Assembly (NCBI GenBank): GCA_920105625.2
Contig: OV050030.1
Span: forward strand, 320,654,368 to 320,718,367
Direction: 5' to 3'
Length of the DNA stretch: 64,000 nucleotides
Origin: Clusia tigrina
Lineage: Eukaryota; Arthropoda; Insecta; Diptera; Clusiidae
The stretch's first letter is position 1. Each line of letters starts with the position of its first letter. The notes under the pieces were generated by a model. That model had not been told where the DNA came from and made no database searches. It saw nothing but the letters and a program-made list of their open reading frames with translations. A program made the position numbers and the translations under genes. Below are positions 43,020 through 54,962 of the stretch, piece by piece.

Positions 43020-43290
43020 TTTGTAAAACAATTTACATTAACCACTGACGCATGGAACTATGTGCTGGGAGCGGTCTTATCTCAAGAAGGACATCTAGTT
43101 TGCTATGTATCAAGAACGTTAAATAACCATGAGAAAAATTATTCGGCAACATATAAAGAATTTTTAGCAATTCTATGGAGTGCTAATTACTTTAGGCCAT
43201 ACCTCTATGGTACTAAATTTAAAATCTTGACAGACCATTTACCAATAAAAAGAAGGAATCGAATAGCACATGACAAAACCTAATAGTCAC
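43020..43290 (+). pseudogene. Gypsy RNase H fragment
   Basis: The frame 43062-43283 reads LGAVLSQEGHLVCYVSRTLN, KEFLAILWSANYFRPYLYG and ILTDHLP, the gypsy RNase H block. The first Asp sits just upstream in another frame (TTDAWNYV, about 43038). The end is missing. Confidence 0.8.
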
Positions 43291-43559
43291 ACAGGAAATT
43301 CAGATGTGGAAAGGATGCAAAGTACAATCGCAGAAAAACTTAGAATAATATATAAATTTAAAAAAATCTACCAATCAAACAAATAATACAAAGATCAATT
43401 AGAAATTATAATAACAGGTACCATTCCACAATTTAAAGGCACTCCTGTGGACGCACAAAATGGAAATATAAATGCAAACAAAATTAAGCAAAATTTAGAA
43501 GAATGTAAGAAAAAAGTTATAAATAAACAAAATAATAAAAGAGAGAATTACGAGGAATT

Positions 43560-43690
43560 TAGAAGAGAAGGGATTCATTAAAAATTACAAAGTTGTAAGA
43601 CATAAAGAACAACCCAGATATAAGAAAGCGAATTTAGAATATATTCACCCATGCAACATTAAAAGGTCAAATAAATTTTCAGATATGGAC
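43560..43690 (+). pseudogene. Gypsy integrase C-terminal scrap
   Basis: It reads NYKVVRHKEQPRYKKANLEY and HPCNIKRS, the basic C-terminal tail of gypsy integrases. The catalytic core between RNase H and this piece is deleted. Confidence 0.65.
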
Positions 43691-43697
43691 AATACTT

Positions 43698-45050
43698 ATG
43701 GCATGGATAACACAGAATAAAGGAACAATGACATCAAAAATGTTGACTGAACAACTAGGATTTACAGATATTCATATGAGAAATCAGGAAATTGTAAAAG
43801 AATCAGAGATAGTGTTACACTTAATTGACTTAAACGAAATAGAAGACATGTTAAACAAAATGACAGGTAACCTTATTTTGACACAAACAAAAAATAAAGA
43901 TTTACTTGAACTAGAACTTTTAGAAGCTAGAGACAAATTACTAACATTAATACCGAAACGGAATAGAAAAAGACGTGGACTTATTAACGGAATAGGAAGC
44001 ATGTCAAAATGGCTTTTTGGTACAATGGACGAAGAAGACAGACAAAATATACAAAACCACCTTTCAGAAATTAATGATAATAATTATCAACAAATGTGTA
44101 TATTTACGATTATTTTAATTTACGATTATTAATTTACAAAAACAAAAAATTGTTATAAATATTGATCGAAAGAAAATCGAAAGAGAATTAAATGCAGTAA
44201 ATAAATTCCTAGATGAAGAATATTAACAAAATTTATATTTAGAACATATACATAATACAGTTATTGAAAAATAAAATAGAGCAACTCTAGGATAATGTTG
44301 TTTCCTCGAAATATGGCATTGTACACCCAAATATTTTGACAAGTAAAGAAATTGAGAAATATGAAATTGACTATAATTAACTAACATTTTTACAAATGGG
44401 TACAGCGTTATTCAATAATACTTATTTAATTGTCAGTATAAAAATCCCAAAAACGTTTGTTGTAGTAAAATTAAGATATATTATACCTATACCAAATAAG
44501 GAATATAATGAAATAGACTTTGATAAAGAAGAAATTTTTGATTTTGAAAATAAATTTACAAATACGAAGAAAATAAACACTTAAAAGAATTAGAAATAAG
44601 TAAACACAGTATAACTAAGTCTAATTGTAAACTCATAAATAACAAAGGTCTAGAAATAATAGAATTAGACATTGAAAAAATTTTAATTAAAAAATGCAGT
44701 AAATCTTCCTGTTAATCAATCATGTAATTCAAATGAAACTATATTGAATGGAGAAAGTTTAACAAATTATAATAATTGCTCAATAAGAATTAAAGATTAC
44801 TATTTTTCTAATTTAATTGAATCAATAAAAGAAAGATTCATTTTGGTAAACAGAAATTTAAACAAAAATTTTACTCATAGAATATCATTTAAACAAATAG
44901 AAGACGGACACCAAGTCAATGTAAGAAATATAAATGAATTAAAATACCACAGTAAAATTTCACATGGACAGTAAAATTTCACATGGATTAATTATTCTTA
45001 TTAATATAATTCCAATTGTAATCATAAAATACAAATATATACTGAGAACC
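43698..45050 (+). pseudogene. Errantivirus-type envelope glycoprotein remnant
   Basis: The first frame (43698-44132, 144 codons) contains a furin-like site RNRKRR followed by a Gly/hydrophobic segment (GLINGIGSMSKWLFGTMD) resembling the cleavage/fusion region of insect errantivirus Env, which is related to the baculovirus F protein. Further pieces at 44396-44584 and 44744-44974, then a hydrophobic segment (LIILINIIPIVIIKYKYI, about 44975-45040), fit a membrane anchor near the C-terminus. At least three breaks separate these pieces and the signal peptide is not seen. It is a dead remnant. Confidence 0.7.
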
Positions 45051-45399
45051 CAATTGACCAATTTATATCGAAACTAACATAAGAACAAGAAATCAATAAG
45101 ACAAAAGAAACTGCGTTTCCGCAAAATATTTAAATCAAAATGTAAAAGTATGTAAACAAGATTCCAAGAATTTAAATGAATGCTCTAAATTAATTTATTA
45201 ATATAAAATTGATTAATTAACACTTTGTTCAAACAATGGCAATTCAAAGAATTGGAACACCAAATGTGAATTGCTCAATAAGCATTATGAGAGTACACAC
45301 AAATAATAAATAAATTAAATTAAATTTTGTTTGGTTTGGCTACTCATCAGTGAAAGTTCACTGCAATAAAAAATTGTCTTCTCTTTTTTTTTAAAAGGG

Positions 45400-48300
45400 G
45401 TTCGGACCTACCGAAAACATAAGTTGCGCGATGGTTTGCTCACTTCGCTTGGCACGCCACGTACACAAGTGTTTGTTGTTGTATGAAATTCTGCATGTAA
45501 TGTGAGCTAGCACTTTATTTGTATTTTATTGATTGTTGTCCACTGCGATTGACTATGTGTACACTACAACTATTTACCTAAATTTACCTCAAAATTTTGG
45601 GTGCAAGAAAATACACAGTCGACATGCTTGATGAATAAGTCCAATGCTTCTGGATGTCCAGAGAAAAGTGGGATTTCTTTCACGATATTAATAATTTCAG
45701 ATTCCATGGTGGTTGCTGCTTGATGCGCATTATTTTCCTCTTAGGTTCAATTTCTTCGTCAGAAAAATTTTTTCAAAATTAAAATGTAAATGTTCCTGTT
45801 CCTTCTCGAAGTTATGAATTTTTAGAACACTCTCTGAAAACGTGATTTTTCTCGTTGCAATTTACATACATATTTTTGTTTTAGGTTAGGTGTACCGCTT
45901 GCATTATGATGATTTATGATGAAATTGTTAGTTTTTCATATGTTTTAATCATTTATTTCACCAAAAACAATAAAAATGTCTCATTCTTTCATCTTAAATA
46001 CGAAATTTTTTAATTAACTTTTTTTCCCCATTGCGGTTTGAAAATGGTTTTATGTTAAATGTGAAATTTTATAATTCACTTTTTTAAAATTATTTTATTG
46101 CGGCTTTAAACTATATTTTCCCGACTGCGCATATAACAAGTTTTATTTATAAAAGGTTTTATACTTCCTCTTATTCGTCAAAACTGTTTTTGTAAAGCAT
46201 ACAAAGAAATTTTTGACGAATCAAAGCAAAGTCTTGGTTCTCATTTAGCTAAACTAGCTCTGAAAGAGCTATACGCCTTAATTTTATATAGTATTGGTTA
46301 ATTTCTCTTAAGGTAAATTAATGGAAATAAGATTTTGTATATTCGTTGACTAAAATAACCAAAAACTAAACTGTATAGTAGTTATAAGTAATAAAAAAAT
46401 AACACCATTCATTTCACTACACAAAAATTTCATAAGTATTTTCTAACTGTTAATGCATTTAAATATAAGCGAGCTGAAAGGCATGGCGGCTAGTGGTCCT
46501 AAATTTGTCGGTAGAATAGGAATTAGTTTTTATTTTTCACTTTATAATTAAATAAATTAATAAATAATCAACCCAAACTCTTGGATTGTAATTCCCATTT
46601 AGCGAAGCTTGCTGTGAAAGATTGGTAGGCGTTCCTCTACGAACAAAGCTGAATGATAAGCATTACAATTTGTAGACAAATTTTCATTAGCGGAAAAAAA
46701 ATTTAATCTCTTAAAATCGCAAATATTGAGGAAGCTTTGGAAATTGAAATTTAAAGGTGTAAATTTTAATTACTGGATGATAATGTACTATATACGAGTA
46801 TGTGGTGTCTCCTCGTACACAATAGACATCAAAATTATCTTAGCAGCATTTCTGTCTGAGGTGCTTACATTGAATAAGCAGCTGACTGATTATTTTGTGC
46901 GAATAAGCGGCTGTTTTTTTTAGACTCGCTTAGATATAAACACTGCTAGAATGTCTGTGGAAGCAACAGCACGACAACTATGACCATTTTTCGTTATTAC
47001 CGCTAGCGCTACGCGTCTTGACATATATACCTAAATTAGCTTCGTGTTTGTGTACTGGGCGGTAACTACATCTTCAATTCAAAACACTTCTTTATTTTTA
47101 ATTTATGCATTAACTCATGTTTGTTCCGACCAACTAGTTCAAAATATTTGTTATCTTCAGATTGTTACGTTGTAAGGGTTAAAAGCAGATAGGAAAGTAT
47201 AATCAATTTATACGAGTAGAGTATATAACTAATTTTTAATAAGCAATGATAATGAACTTGAACAATTATTATTTTTTTATGAATTGTTTTGCTGTAGATT
47301 TTTATATATCTTTGTTTTTTGTGTAGAAATGTGTTATCCTATCACTAGTTGGACAGTAAGTTCGATCCAATCACAGGCTGTTTTCTAGCATGCAAAATTC
47401 GCTCGTCAGTACACCAAACTTAAATTTTGAAGTACTTAAAGTTACCTTTTATGTAACTTGGAAAATAAAAATTATGGGAGATACATTTTTTGGCATGGAG
47501 TTGTTTATTACAACATTTTTTCCAGAAAGTAGTAATTTAATTTTAAAAGTTTTTTGGTCCTCTAAAAACGAATTTGCCATAAAAAAATGTATTATTATAT
47601 TAGCGTCCGATCGTTTCTGAGATATTTTTCCTTAAAGTGAAATTACACTATTCAGTGAAAACTAACGTTTGCGTTTGTTTAGTAGGGGGATCCCACTTGA
47701 AAAAAAAACTATCTATTATGCTTCTAATGATGATATATGAATGCAAGTTGGCCGCAGTATACAATAGGTCTGTACTAAAGATTTTTCAACACATTTCTCA
47801 ACATTCACTTACTTACTTCAGTGCACCCGCTTCTTCCAAAATGAATGAATGAGAGTGGATAGGAAGTTGAAAAGAATGAGCATAGAATCAAATGTGTATC
47901 GAAACATACGAAAGGAAAGTGCTTGTTAAAATTTCTAATATATCGGGTACAGCAAGTATGCGTACGTAGTGACTATTCTGATTCTCACATTTGTATGGAA
48001 TGGCATGTATGTATGGCACAGTTGTGAAAAAGAAAAAATTTTTTTGTCAATATTTGCATTTAAAAACATAATCTTAATAAAATTATTCTATGCTCTGTGA
48101 GTATATTCGTTATTTATTGTGTGTATTTGGATCTTTTCAAAATGAGTGAATGCTAAAACCGAAAAAATACAGCAGATACTTCATACAAAAATTACGAAGC
48201 AAAGAGAGTAAGTGCTTCATGGGTAGAATTGTTTCGAAAAGTGGGTGCACTGAAGTTGGTGCACTAGTAACCATTCAAGCAGACCTTTAGTCTGTACTGA

Positions 48301-48429
48301 TATGCATTCCAATTATGGGCAGATTATTACTTCTGCCACGCTCAGAATTATTCAAAAATTAGTACTGGGTTCCTATAGAAGATTCGTCAACGATATTTCA
48401 CAGGAAGGTTGCAGGTGCTAATATTAAAA
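45400..48429 (+). other. Intron sequence, largely featureless
   Basis: AT-rich non-coding sequence. A possible MITE at 47815-48256 and a weak match to the dispersed repeat (about 47700-47740, cttctaatgatgatatatga) are the only structures seen. Open frames at 46726, 47390 and 47637 have no motif. Confidence 0.5.
47815..48256. mobile_element. Candidate MITE with ~24-bp imperfect TIRs
   Basis: acttcagtgcaccc at 47815-47828 is exactly reversed at 48243-48256. The similarity continues inward with mismatches (gcttcttccaaa against acttttcgaaa). The 442-bp interior is non-coding and AT-rich. No clear target duplication was found. Confidence 0.4.
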
Positions 48430-48790
48430 ACCACACAAAAAATGAGAAGGTTATTTTGACAGCCACGCCCACTATTTTTATAACTTACGATCTACACAAT
48501 ATTTTTGGGCGAAATTTTATATTAGTACGTATATTGACCCCACATAGCCACTCACAAGAAATGGGGTCGATCAGATAAAGGCCATGCCTCCCTCTATTAT
48601 AATCAACTCAAGGTACCCACCGAAAATATGCTCCTAATGATGATTTATGAAAAGTACATCCCCATTGTTGAACTCGCACGTACAAGTAAAGGTAAAGGGT
48701 ATTTCGAAGTCGGTCTAACCCGACTTCAGACTTCTTTATTCGTTTTCTGTTGCATATTTTCAGTTCGTTTTTTTGACTGCAGATTCTAGT
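48430..48790 (+). repeat. Dispersed non-coding repeat, copy A
   Basis: It shares blocks with copies at 49630-49900 and 61620-62130: cagccacgccc, aatcaactca, ggtacccaccgaaaat, ctaatgatgatttatgaa and ttgttgaactcgcacg. Its 3' part has aagggtatttcgaagtcgg with a perfect 8-bp stem (gaagtcgg/ccgacttc, 48704-48725). Confidence 0.7.
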
Positions 48791-48874
48791 TTAGGGGATT
48801 AAAATACTTGGGGAAGTGATATTGATTCTTTGTACACATAATATAATATAATATGAATTGTTTTTACATTTTAG

Positions 48875-48981
48875 AGATTTGAACGAATGTCATAAGCGGT
48901 GTGACTCTGCATTGTTGGAACTACATCACAAAGAAAGACAAATACGTGAAATTCAAAACACTTTTGAGAATACGGAAGAAT
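48875..48981 (+). CDS. gek: Next coiled-coil exon of genghis khan / MRCK
   Basis: A 107-bp exon with acceptor tttttacattttag and consensus donor GTAAGT at 48982. It reads (K)DLNECHKRCDSALLELHHKE and RQIREIQNTFENTEE, again heptad-rich coiled coil. Its first base completes the split codon left at 14197 (AA + A = Lys). It ends in phase 1 (T|). The two exons together give a continuous coiled coil as expected between the kinase and C1/PH/CNH parts of MRCK. Further exons were not recognised to the end of the window. The exon call rests on phase, splice sites and coil pattern. Confidence 0.72.
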
Positions 48982-49629
48982 GTAAGTATAATCTATTTAG
49001 TATACTTTTGATGTAAAAAATGTGTTTATTGATTTATGAAAGAAAGTAAAAAAAACAAAAGCGGACCTCGAAAGAAAGAAAGAACCCTTTAAATATCATA
49101 ATTGAAAGTGTGTTAATCTAACCCAGAAAAATATATTTTTCGTTTTTTAATTAAATCATAATAACAATACTTAAAATATTTAAAACTACTACAGTTATTT
49201 CATATCTAATCTATCGTTCGAATTATCGATGTAACATTATACAAACGCTGCTACATATAAAATGCCCAAAATAAGTCAATCTTCATGTGTACATATGCAT
49301 GTTGCTGTGTACACAGGCATGCATGGTCCTTCAATTGTAGTTTTCGTTTGTGATGTGCGGACGACAATTTCGATTGCATCACTTGAAAACTAAACAAAAT
49401 TTAAAGGATCAAAGCATAGAGGTCTTCAATTCTTCCTTGTAGATAGTACCAAAGAACATCAACATAATAAAAAGTAGCAGCGTCGCCAAAACTAATTATT
49501 TGCTTCCCCAAGTTCCTCAAGCCTTAAGTCGGCGACAAGCTACAAATCATGAAACTTCACAAATTTCAACAAACAAAGTTTTTGTTGTGAAGGGCATACA
49601 AACATATATACATATAAATTGGGTCCTTA
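48982..49629 (+). other. Downstream intron start, no feature
   Basis: AT-rich, no motif on either strand. Confidence 0.5.
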
Positions 49630-49900
49630 CTAGCATGCATGCAAAAATATGGGCAGATCCCACACGCACATTTAACCAACATTCATTTCTGTGCCCTATG
49701 AAAGATTTCTCACCTCATACGAAGTTTCAGAGTGTTAGTACAAAACAAAAAATGGGCAATGTATTTTGACAGCTACGCCCTCCATTTTAATCAACTCAGG
49801 GTTCCCTACAGAAAATTATCATAGATATGCTCTTAATGATGATTTATGAATAAAACATCGCCTTTGTTTAACTCGCACGCCCATGGCCCATGCTTTTACA
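49630..49900 (+). repeat. Dispersed non-coding repeat, copy B
   Basis: Shares with copy A the blocks tttgacagc(c/t)acgccc, aatcaactca, ccctacagaaaat, aatgatgatttatgaa(t) and tttaactcgcacg. The hairpin part is absent. The frame at 49500-49769 is a shadow. Confidence 0.7.
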
Positions 49901-50359
49901 CCACTCATAACACCCTGAATAAGCAATTATACCATATTTATTCCCATTTAAAATACACTGTGTGTTCTCTTCTGCTACTATTTCACATAACGCAAATCGC
50001 AATAAGCATACAATTATTTTTTATTGTTATTTTATTATAAATGGATTATTGGTACTCCCCTTTTACTAATTTTGGAAGTTTTGTTTTATTATCATAATAA
50101 TATTATATATATAATATGTAAAATATAAATTCGGTAATGAAGCCCATAACATCGGGTCATATCATACTCATCTGCAATGTGCATAGTTTTTACATCGCAA
50201 TACCGAATGTTTTTTACTCCTAAAATTCATAATTGCAGCTCAGTATATTTTGGTGCTAAGTTAGATAAGATTATATAAATGAAGCTGAAAATCGAAAGTC
50301 TGCTGCAATTAAGAAATTAAGAATCTAATATGAAAGAAATGAAGGTTGGAATATCTAAA
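49901..50359. other. No recognisable feature
   Basis: AT-rich. An acceptor-like ttcataattgcag near 50224-50236 is followed by stops in all frames that could join the exon at 48981. Confidence 0.4.
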
Positions 50360-50570
50360 GGTACTTGGACTAGTACTCTATTTATTGTACACGGATGATA
50401 TTCCAACTAGTACAGATAGCACAGAAATGATATCGACTTTTGCAGATAACATCGTACTTTTGTTGAAAACATCGTAGAGACATCGCAAAGTCTCCAGAAT
50501 CACCTAAACACTGCATTTGATTGGTATTATTTATAGGAATGGAATAATGTAAAAGGCAGGTTTTTTTTTA
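50360..50570 (+). mobile_element. LINE RT scrap
   Basis: It reads VLGLVLYLLYTDDIPTST and STFADNIVLLL, i.e. the PQGSVLGP...LYTxDIP and FADD motifs of Jockey-like RT with the second Asp changed to Asn. It is truncated on both sides. Confidence 0.7.
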
Positions 50571-50799
50571 TTGATAATTTTTCCATAGACACAATACGCG
50601 ATCCCTTATCAAAGTTGATAGCCAGTTTTTTTTTACGTAGTGTATGCATTGAAGTTATTTTCTTATTCCATTATATACAAATGAATGTTTTTCCTATCCT
50701 GCTGCTGGCTAGGCCATATGCGTCAGTCCTGCGAACGCTAAGTCATGCGGTCTGACGGCGAAGGAAGGTGTTGCTGCGACAGCGACGACCGTTAATCAA

Positions 50800-51150
50800 A
50801 CAATTTATTAAAGTTCACAATAAAGTATTTAATTTAAATTTTATTAAATTCATAGGTTTAGTTTTTCTAATAATTAATTAGAGTTCACCAGTTGGTTTTT
50901 TAGTTTTAAACAAGCACTAAACAATTTTACGATATATTTAATTTTATTTTGTCTTAAAGATCACAATGTCGTATTTTTGTTTTAATTAAAGCACTAGACA
51001 ATTTCTATGAAATTTTGAATTTAAGTTATTCTTAAAGTTAACAATTTGGTTTTTTAGTTTAAACAAAGCACTAAACAATTTTACGATATATTTAATTTTA
51101 GTTTTTCTTAAAGTTCACAATTTGGTTTTTTAATTTAAACAATTAACAAT
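50800..51150. repeat. 77-bp tandem repeat array
   Basis: Blocks gcacta(a/g)acaattt recur at 50914, 50991 and 51068, exactly 77 bp apart, with surrounding sequence (ttttttagttt..., cttaaagtt(c/a)acaattt) conserved. Degenerate partial units extend on both sides. Probably part of an LTR or satellite; not identified. Confidence 0.85.
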
Positions 51151-51199
51151 AAAATATTTTACTTAAGGATTTCAATCGCACAACCGTATTCTTTTAATT

Positions 51200-51640
51200 C
51201 CCAATCGAACTGCACTAATTCCTAATTTTGAGTTCGCCACGAAGCGAAGTGGTTCCCACCACTTTCGCTTTCCGGTGCATCGAACGATGGCACTCGTTTT
51301 GACCGAATGCACTTGATCGATGCAGAATCAGCGAAATGCAGGTAACCGAGCAGCACCGTCGTTTGGGTGCTTTGGGGCGGAAGTCTAACCGAAGCAAATA
51401 CCTTAGAGCGAGGTGCATTGAACGGACGGATGTCCCACACGCGCATGTTTGACGGACAGACGGACAGCTTGCACGCGCGAGATGGACGGACGGCTTGCAC
51501 GCGCAAGCAAAAGCTGACGCTGACGGATCGACAACTTGTACGGGCACATGAAGCGTAGAGCTGACGCTGACGGATCGACAACTTGTACGCGCACATGACG
51601 TGCCGGCGGAAAGTCATAATGCACCCTACTAACTTACACA
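51200..51640. repeat. GC-rich segment with short tandem duplications
   Basis: Much more GC-rich than its surroundings. gctgacgctgacggatcgac followed by aacttgtacg is duplicated about 42 bp apart (51513 and 51552-51555 region), and gacggac(a/g)gcttgcacgcgc is duplicated near 51460-51505. Open frames on both strands (146 and 110 codons on minus) have no recognisable domain. Possibly TE leader sequence. Confidence 0.6.
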
Positions 51641-52059
51641 AGCATATAAGAACCTCCAACAACCATTAAAAATAACGAGACCTATTACAGAACAATAATG
51701 ACCCAATTTTATTAGATACTTACAAAAATCACTCTCATAATGCTGATACTCTCATTGATGTGAAATTTCCAATGCTGAAAGATGATGATCACATTGTTGA
51801 AATATTAACTACACCGTAGTTACTGCGCTGGCTCCTTTGATCTTGTCGTAATTATTCATTAGCAATTTTGGATTCATTGCATATTTAAAGCATGTATATG
51901 ATTCTAAGACTGATGCATATGATTCTAAGCTTGATATTTCTAAAGACTGGCTGACAAGATATTTATATATATGGAAAGCTATATATATATATAAACTATA
52001 GAGTTGAATTTGCTGAAGCCATTAGTCCAGTTTTAGTGGCTGCTTAATATTCGAGTGAT
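51641..52059. other. No assignable feature
   Basis: A plus-strand stretch near 51700-51830 (DPILLDTYKNHSHNADTLID) looks protein-like but I cannot place it. Confidence 0.35.
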
Positions 52060-52642
52060 GATTCTTAGTTTCCCCGAGGTTTGTTATCAGTGTTGAGATC
52101 CTTTCTTAGGGGTCGTTGTGGCGCTCGAGGTTTTTATTCGCCAACTCCTGCCGGTGATAGGCGCTGGCGTAAACGAACAAACTTTTGTCTATTAAAGGCG
52201 CTCCAAGCTGCCAAATAAAACATATGCCTGGTTTAAGTTCAAAACACAAGAGAGCTTTATTGATCTTATATATTATTTTGATATGATTGGTCTTATATAT
52301 TATTTTACAATGAACAATATAGGCAAGCACCTGTCTGGTGTTCCAGTTACGCAATTGTTGATTTGGTGTCAGTCAGTTAAGCCAACTGACCTATAGAATA
52401 TAAGAATGCTGACGATGTGTTCTAAAGGCCAATGCCCGTCGTCAACTCGATTGCGGAACTGGAACACCCTAGAAGTTCACATAATGATTATTCATAAATC
52501 ACTATTTATAATACGTAAACCCTAAAAATATTTGCTTGCTTACTACTTCTTAAAGCTAACTACCCCAAAGGTGTAGTGTCTATTAGGAGTTGGTGGTGTG
52601 AGTCAACTACACGCAGGTAGCATGATTTGGACTCACACATCC
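52060..52642 (-). repeat. Gypsy 3' LTR
   Basis: On the minus strand it starts TGTGTGAGTCC at 52642 right after the polypurine tract. It shares with 58030-59274 the blocks tgccggtgataggcgctgg, agttacgca, caattgacc/caactgacc, ataatacgt/ataatactt and tattaggagttggt. The left end is not fixed. Confidence 0.75.
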
Positions 52643-52656
52643 CTCCCCTATTTCAA
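52643..52656 (-). other. Gypsy polypurine tract
   Basis: The minus strand reads aaataggggaggga immediately before the TG start of the LTR. Confidence 0.75.
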
Positions 52657-53399
52657 GAAGAAGGTAGTGTAACTATCTTGTAATGAATAGTTTACAACAT
52701 TTTTCCATAAACAATTTGTGCATTTAATAAATCCTATAATACATACATTTTTTTAAAATCGCAAAATTTTTTCTTTTTGCAAGTGTTTTATTTTTTGTAT
52801 TCTTCTCTTTTTTATATTACTTTTGTTTTTTTTCTTTTTGTATTTGTGAATTTTTTATTTCCCTTTTTTATACCTTTTGGTCCTTAATTTACTCTTTTCT
52901 TGTTGGCGTATATACAAACAAGATTACAAGCAATTTACAAATTTAACTTATGCTACGCTACTCTTTACTGCGTCCTCTGCAATTGTTGGTTCTGGATGCG
53001 TTGTTGGGGTGAAGTCTATCGGCGAGCTCTGCATTCTCCTCCCTTCTTTCTGGAACAGTACGAGTAATATTCTAGGTTGGCGTGTGTTTGTGGCTCACCA
53101 TGGCACTCCTGAAAACCTCGATTGTAATGGTCCTCTGCTTGTATTTTTCATAGCGTATAGATGTCAGTTGTACTGTTTCTGCTCATTGTATTCATGCGTT
53201 TAATGCGTTGGAAATGCCTGAGAAATTTGGAATACCGCTCTGTTGTTTACTTCGCCGCATTGTATATACATGGTGGAAGTGTTTCTCTTGAAGTAATTAC
53301 GTACTTATATAAGGTACCAGTCTCCGTCTCTTCTTATAATGAATGCATTTCAAATGTGCATCATATTCAATCTCTAGCTTCGACATATGAATAATTGTA
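52657..53399. other. Decayed gypsy 3' region
   Basis: This should hold the end of pol (integrase), but I find no integrase motif. Plus-strand frames at 52877-53394 are shadows without motifs. Confidence 0.4.
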
Positions 53400-54150
53400 A
53401 TGAATAAATTGATGCCCTAAAATTCTTTGTACCCCAAGCAATAGCTAGAAATTCCTTTTTTATCGTGGAGTATCTTTTCTGCGTATCGCTAGGCAAGCGC
53501 CCTGCTTGCGAATGCTATTGGTCGGTCATTTGCGACTTCACCTTGCGACAATACTGCCCCAATGCTTCCTTGCTAGCATCAGTGGTCAACAAGAAAGTTT
53601 GTTAAAAGTGTGGGTACGCCAAAATCGGTGTTGAGCTAATAATCTCTTTTAGCCTCTCGAATCCTTTTTGACAGCTCTCTGTCCATTCGATCTTTGCTTC
53701 TTTCCTATAAATTTCAATATCATCGAGATAAGCAAACAATCTAACCCCTGTAAGCCTGTTAGCACATGGTTCATTAGCCTTTGAAAGGTAACCGGTGCTT
53801 CTGTTAATCCAAATGGGATCCTATCTCTTGGGTATCCACCAGAACCTGATGGTAGCCACTTGGTAAATTAAGCGTAGAAAAAAATCTACTATGTCTCAAC
53901 TAATCCAGGCTTTCCTATTTCCTTGGTTCCTATTTTCTACGTTCAATTTTCTAAAATCAACGACCATTCTTCATTTCTTCTGACCCTTCTTTGGTACGAA
54001 AATTATTGGTGAGTTCCAAGGCGAGGAACTCGGTGAAATTATATTATACTTTAACATCCCCTGAACTTGTCTATTTACCTCATCTTTATGACCTTGTGGC
54101 AATATGTATTGCTTCTGGTTAATTGGCGGCTGATCCGCCCTAATCGGTAT
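53400..54150 (-). pseudogene. Gypsy RT and RNase H (broken)
   Basis: Minus strand: IPIRADQPPINQKQY and SPSSSPWNSPIIFVPKKG (end of frame 54480-53971), RMVVDFRKLN, FGLTEAPVTFQRLMN-like sequence near 53800, a degraded active-site region, then RNase H GSIGAVLSQGEVANDRPIAF and FASRALA near 53560-53480. Multiple frame changes. The YxDD box is not intact. Confidence 0.75.
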
Positions 54151-54269
54151 TTCGTGCTCAACATCCAGTGTATATGACAGTTGATCTCCTTCTAACTCGA
54201 ATATGTCATGGAACGACGCACATATAGAGTATCGCGTTGCTGGTTGCCTCACACTCCGATCCCACTCTG

Positions 54270-54962
54270 CGCTGACTTGGCACTTTCTACTTGCCTCATG
54301 ACCATATGTTTGGCAATCCATACAGCAGCACTCATCCCTTGTATTGTCCCACCAATCCTCCGATATCTCGTGTGTTCCATTGTTGTGCCGCACCTGCCTC
54401 TTCAGGCATGTTAGTCTAGCACATTCCACCTGTTGTCGTTCGCTGTTGGATTGCTGCTTCAGCGGAAGAGACCGCTTCAACTAGCTCTGCCATACTTCTC
54501 TGCGTTAGATTAGGTGTATACTTCGCTAAGTCCCTATTTATTAGGCCTGCTTTGAATACAGAAATCATAACCCGTTCTACTTGAGCCTTGTAAACCGTTA
54601 TTTTATTTTGGAAATTGTCTGCTAACTTCCGCTTCCGCAGCGTTCCCCAGTGGCTCGGGCTTTCGTCTCTCAGGCTCTCAAGTGCTCCCAGGTTTCTGAG
54701 TGGATTCCTGAACTTCCCATATGAGACAGTCGTACGACTTCTGTTTTAAATATGTTCTATATAAAAGTGGATATAAATCTGACAGGGTACTTACTGAGCT
54801 ATGCGCTAGTAAATCAAACGCATCACCTGTGGTCCTTTGCCTTATACACTTTATTAAGTGTTCTCCGTCTGCTTCCGGAAGACTCTTTTGCGCTAGCTCA
54901 CAACCTACTTTAAAACGCCTGGTCTCAGTTCTCAGATCATACATCTCGACTCCTGAAGACAT
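54270..54962 (-). pseudogene. Gypsy Gag core and zinc knuckle
   Basis: The frame 54962-54678 (MSSGVEMYDLRTETRRFKVG..., ADGEHLIKCIRQRTTGDAFD) is a retroviral-type capsid-like stretch. Further 3', CMDCQTYGHEASRKC (about 54325-54280) is a zinc knuckle with one extra residue before the last Cys. After the knuckle the frame runs on into the RT region with no protease seen. Confidence 0.6.

Larger units (their letters stand above)
41300..45400 (+). mobile_element. Errantivirus-like element: pol remnants and env, decayed
   Basis: Plus strand in order: protease (about 41390-41500, ALIDTGVSFCLV), RT (41880-42580), RNase H (43020-43290), a short integrase C-terminus (43560-43680) and an Env-like region (43698-45050). 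The integrase core is deleted and stops are frequent. A 199-bp RTE-like LINE scrap sits in the RT (42596-42794). Presence of env places it with insect errantiviruses or related gypsy elements. No LTRs were confirmed; a purine run aaaagggg near 45388-45395 could be the polypurine tract. Not functional. Confidence 0.8.

Noticed and set aside
39442..45050. An intact endogenous retrovirus
   Set aside because: Fragments lie in opposite orientations, lack the integrase core and carry many stops; no confirmed LTR pair.
51215..51662. Minus-strand frames of 110 and 146 codons
   Set aside because: They lie in a GC-rich tandem-repeat patch, with cysteine/serine/arginine repeats from the repeats themselves and no domain.
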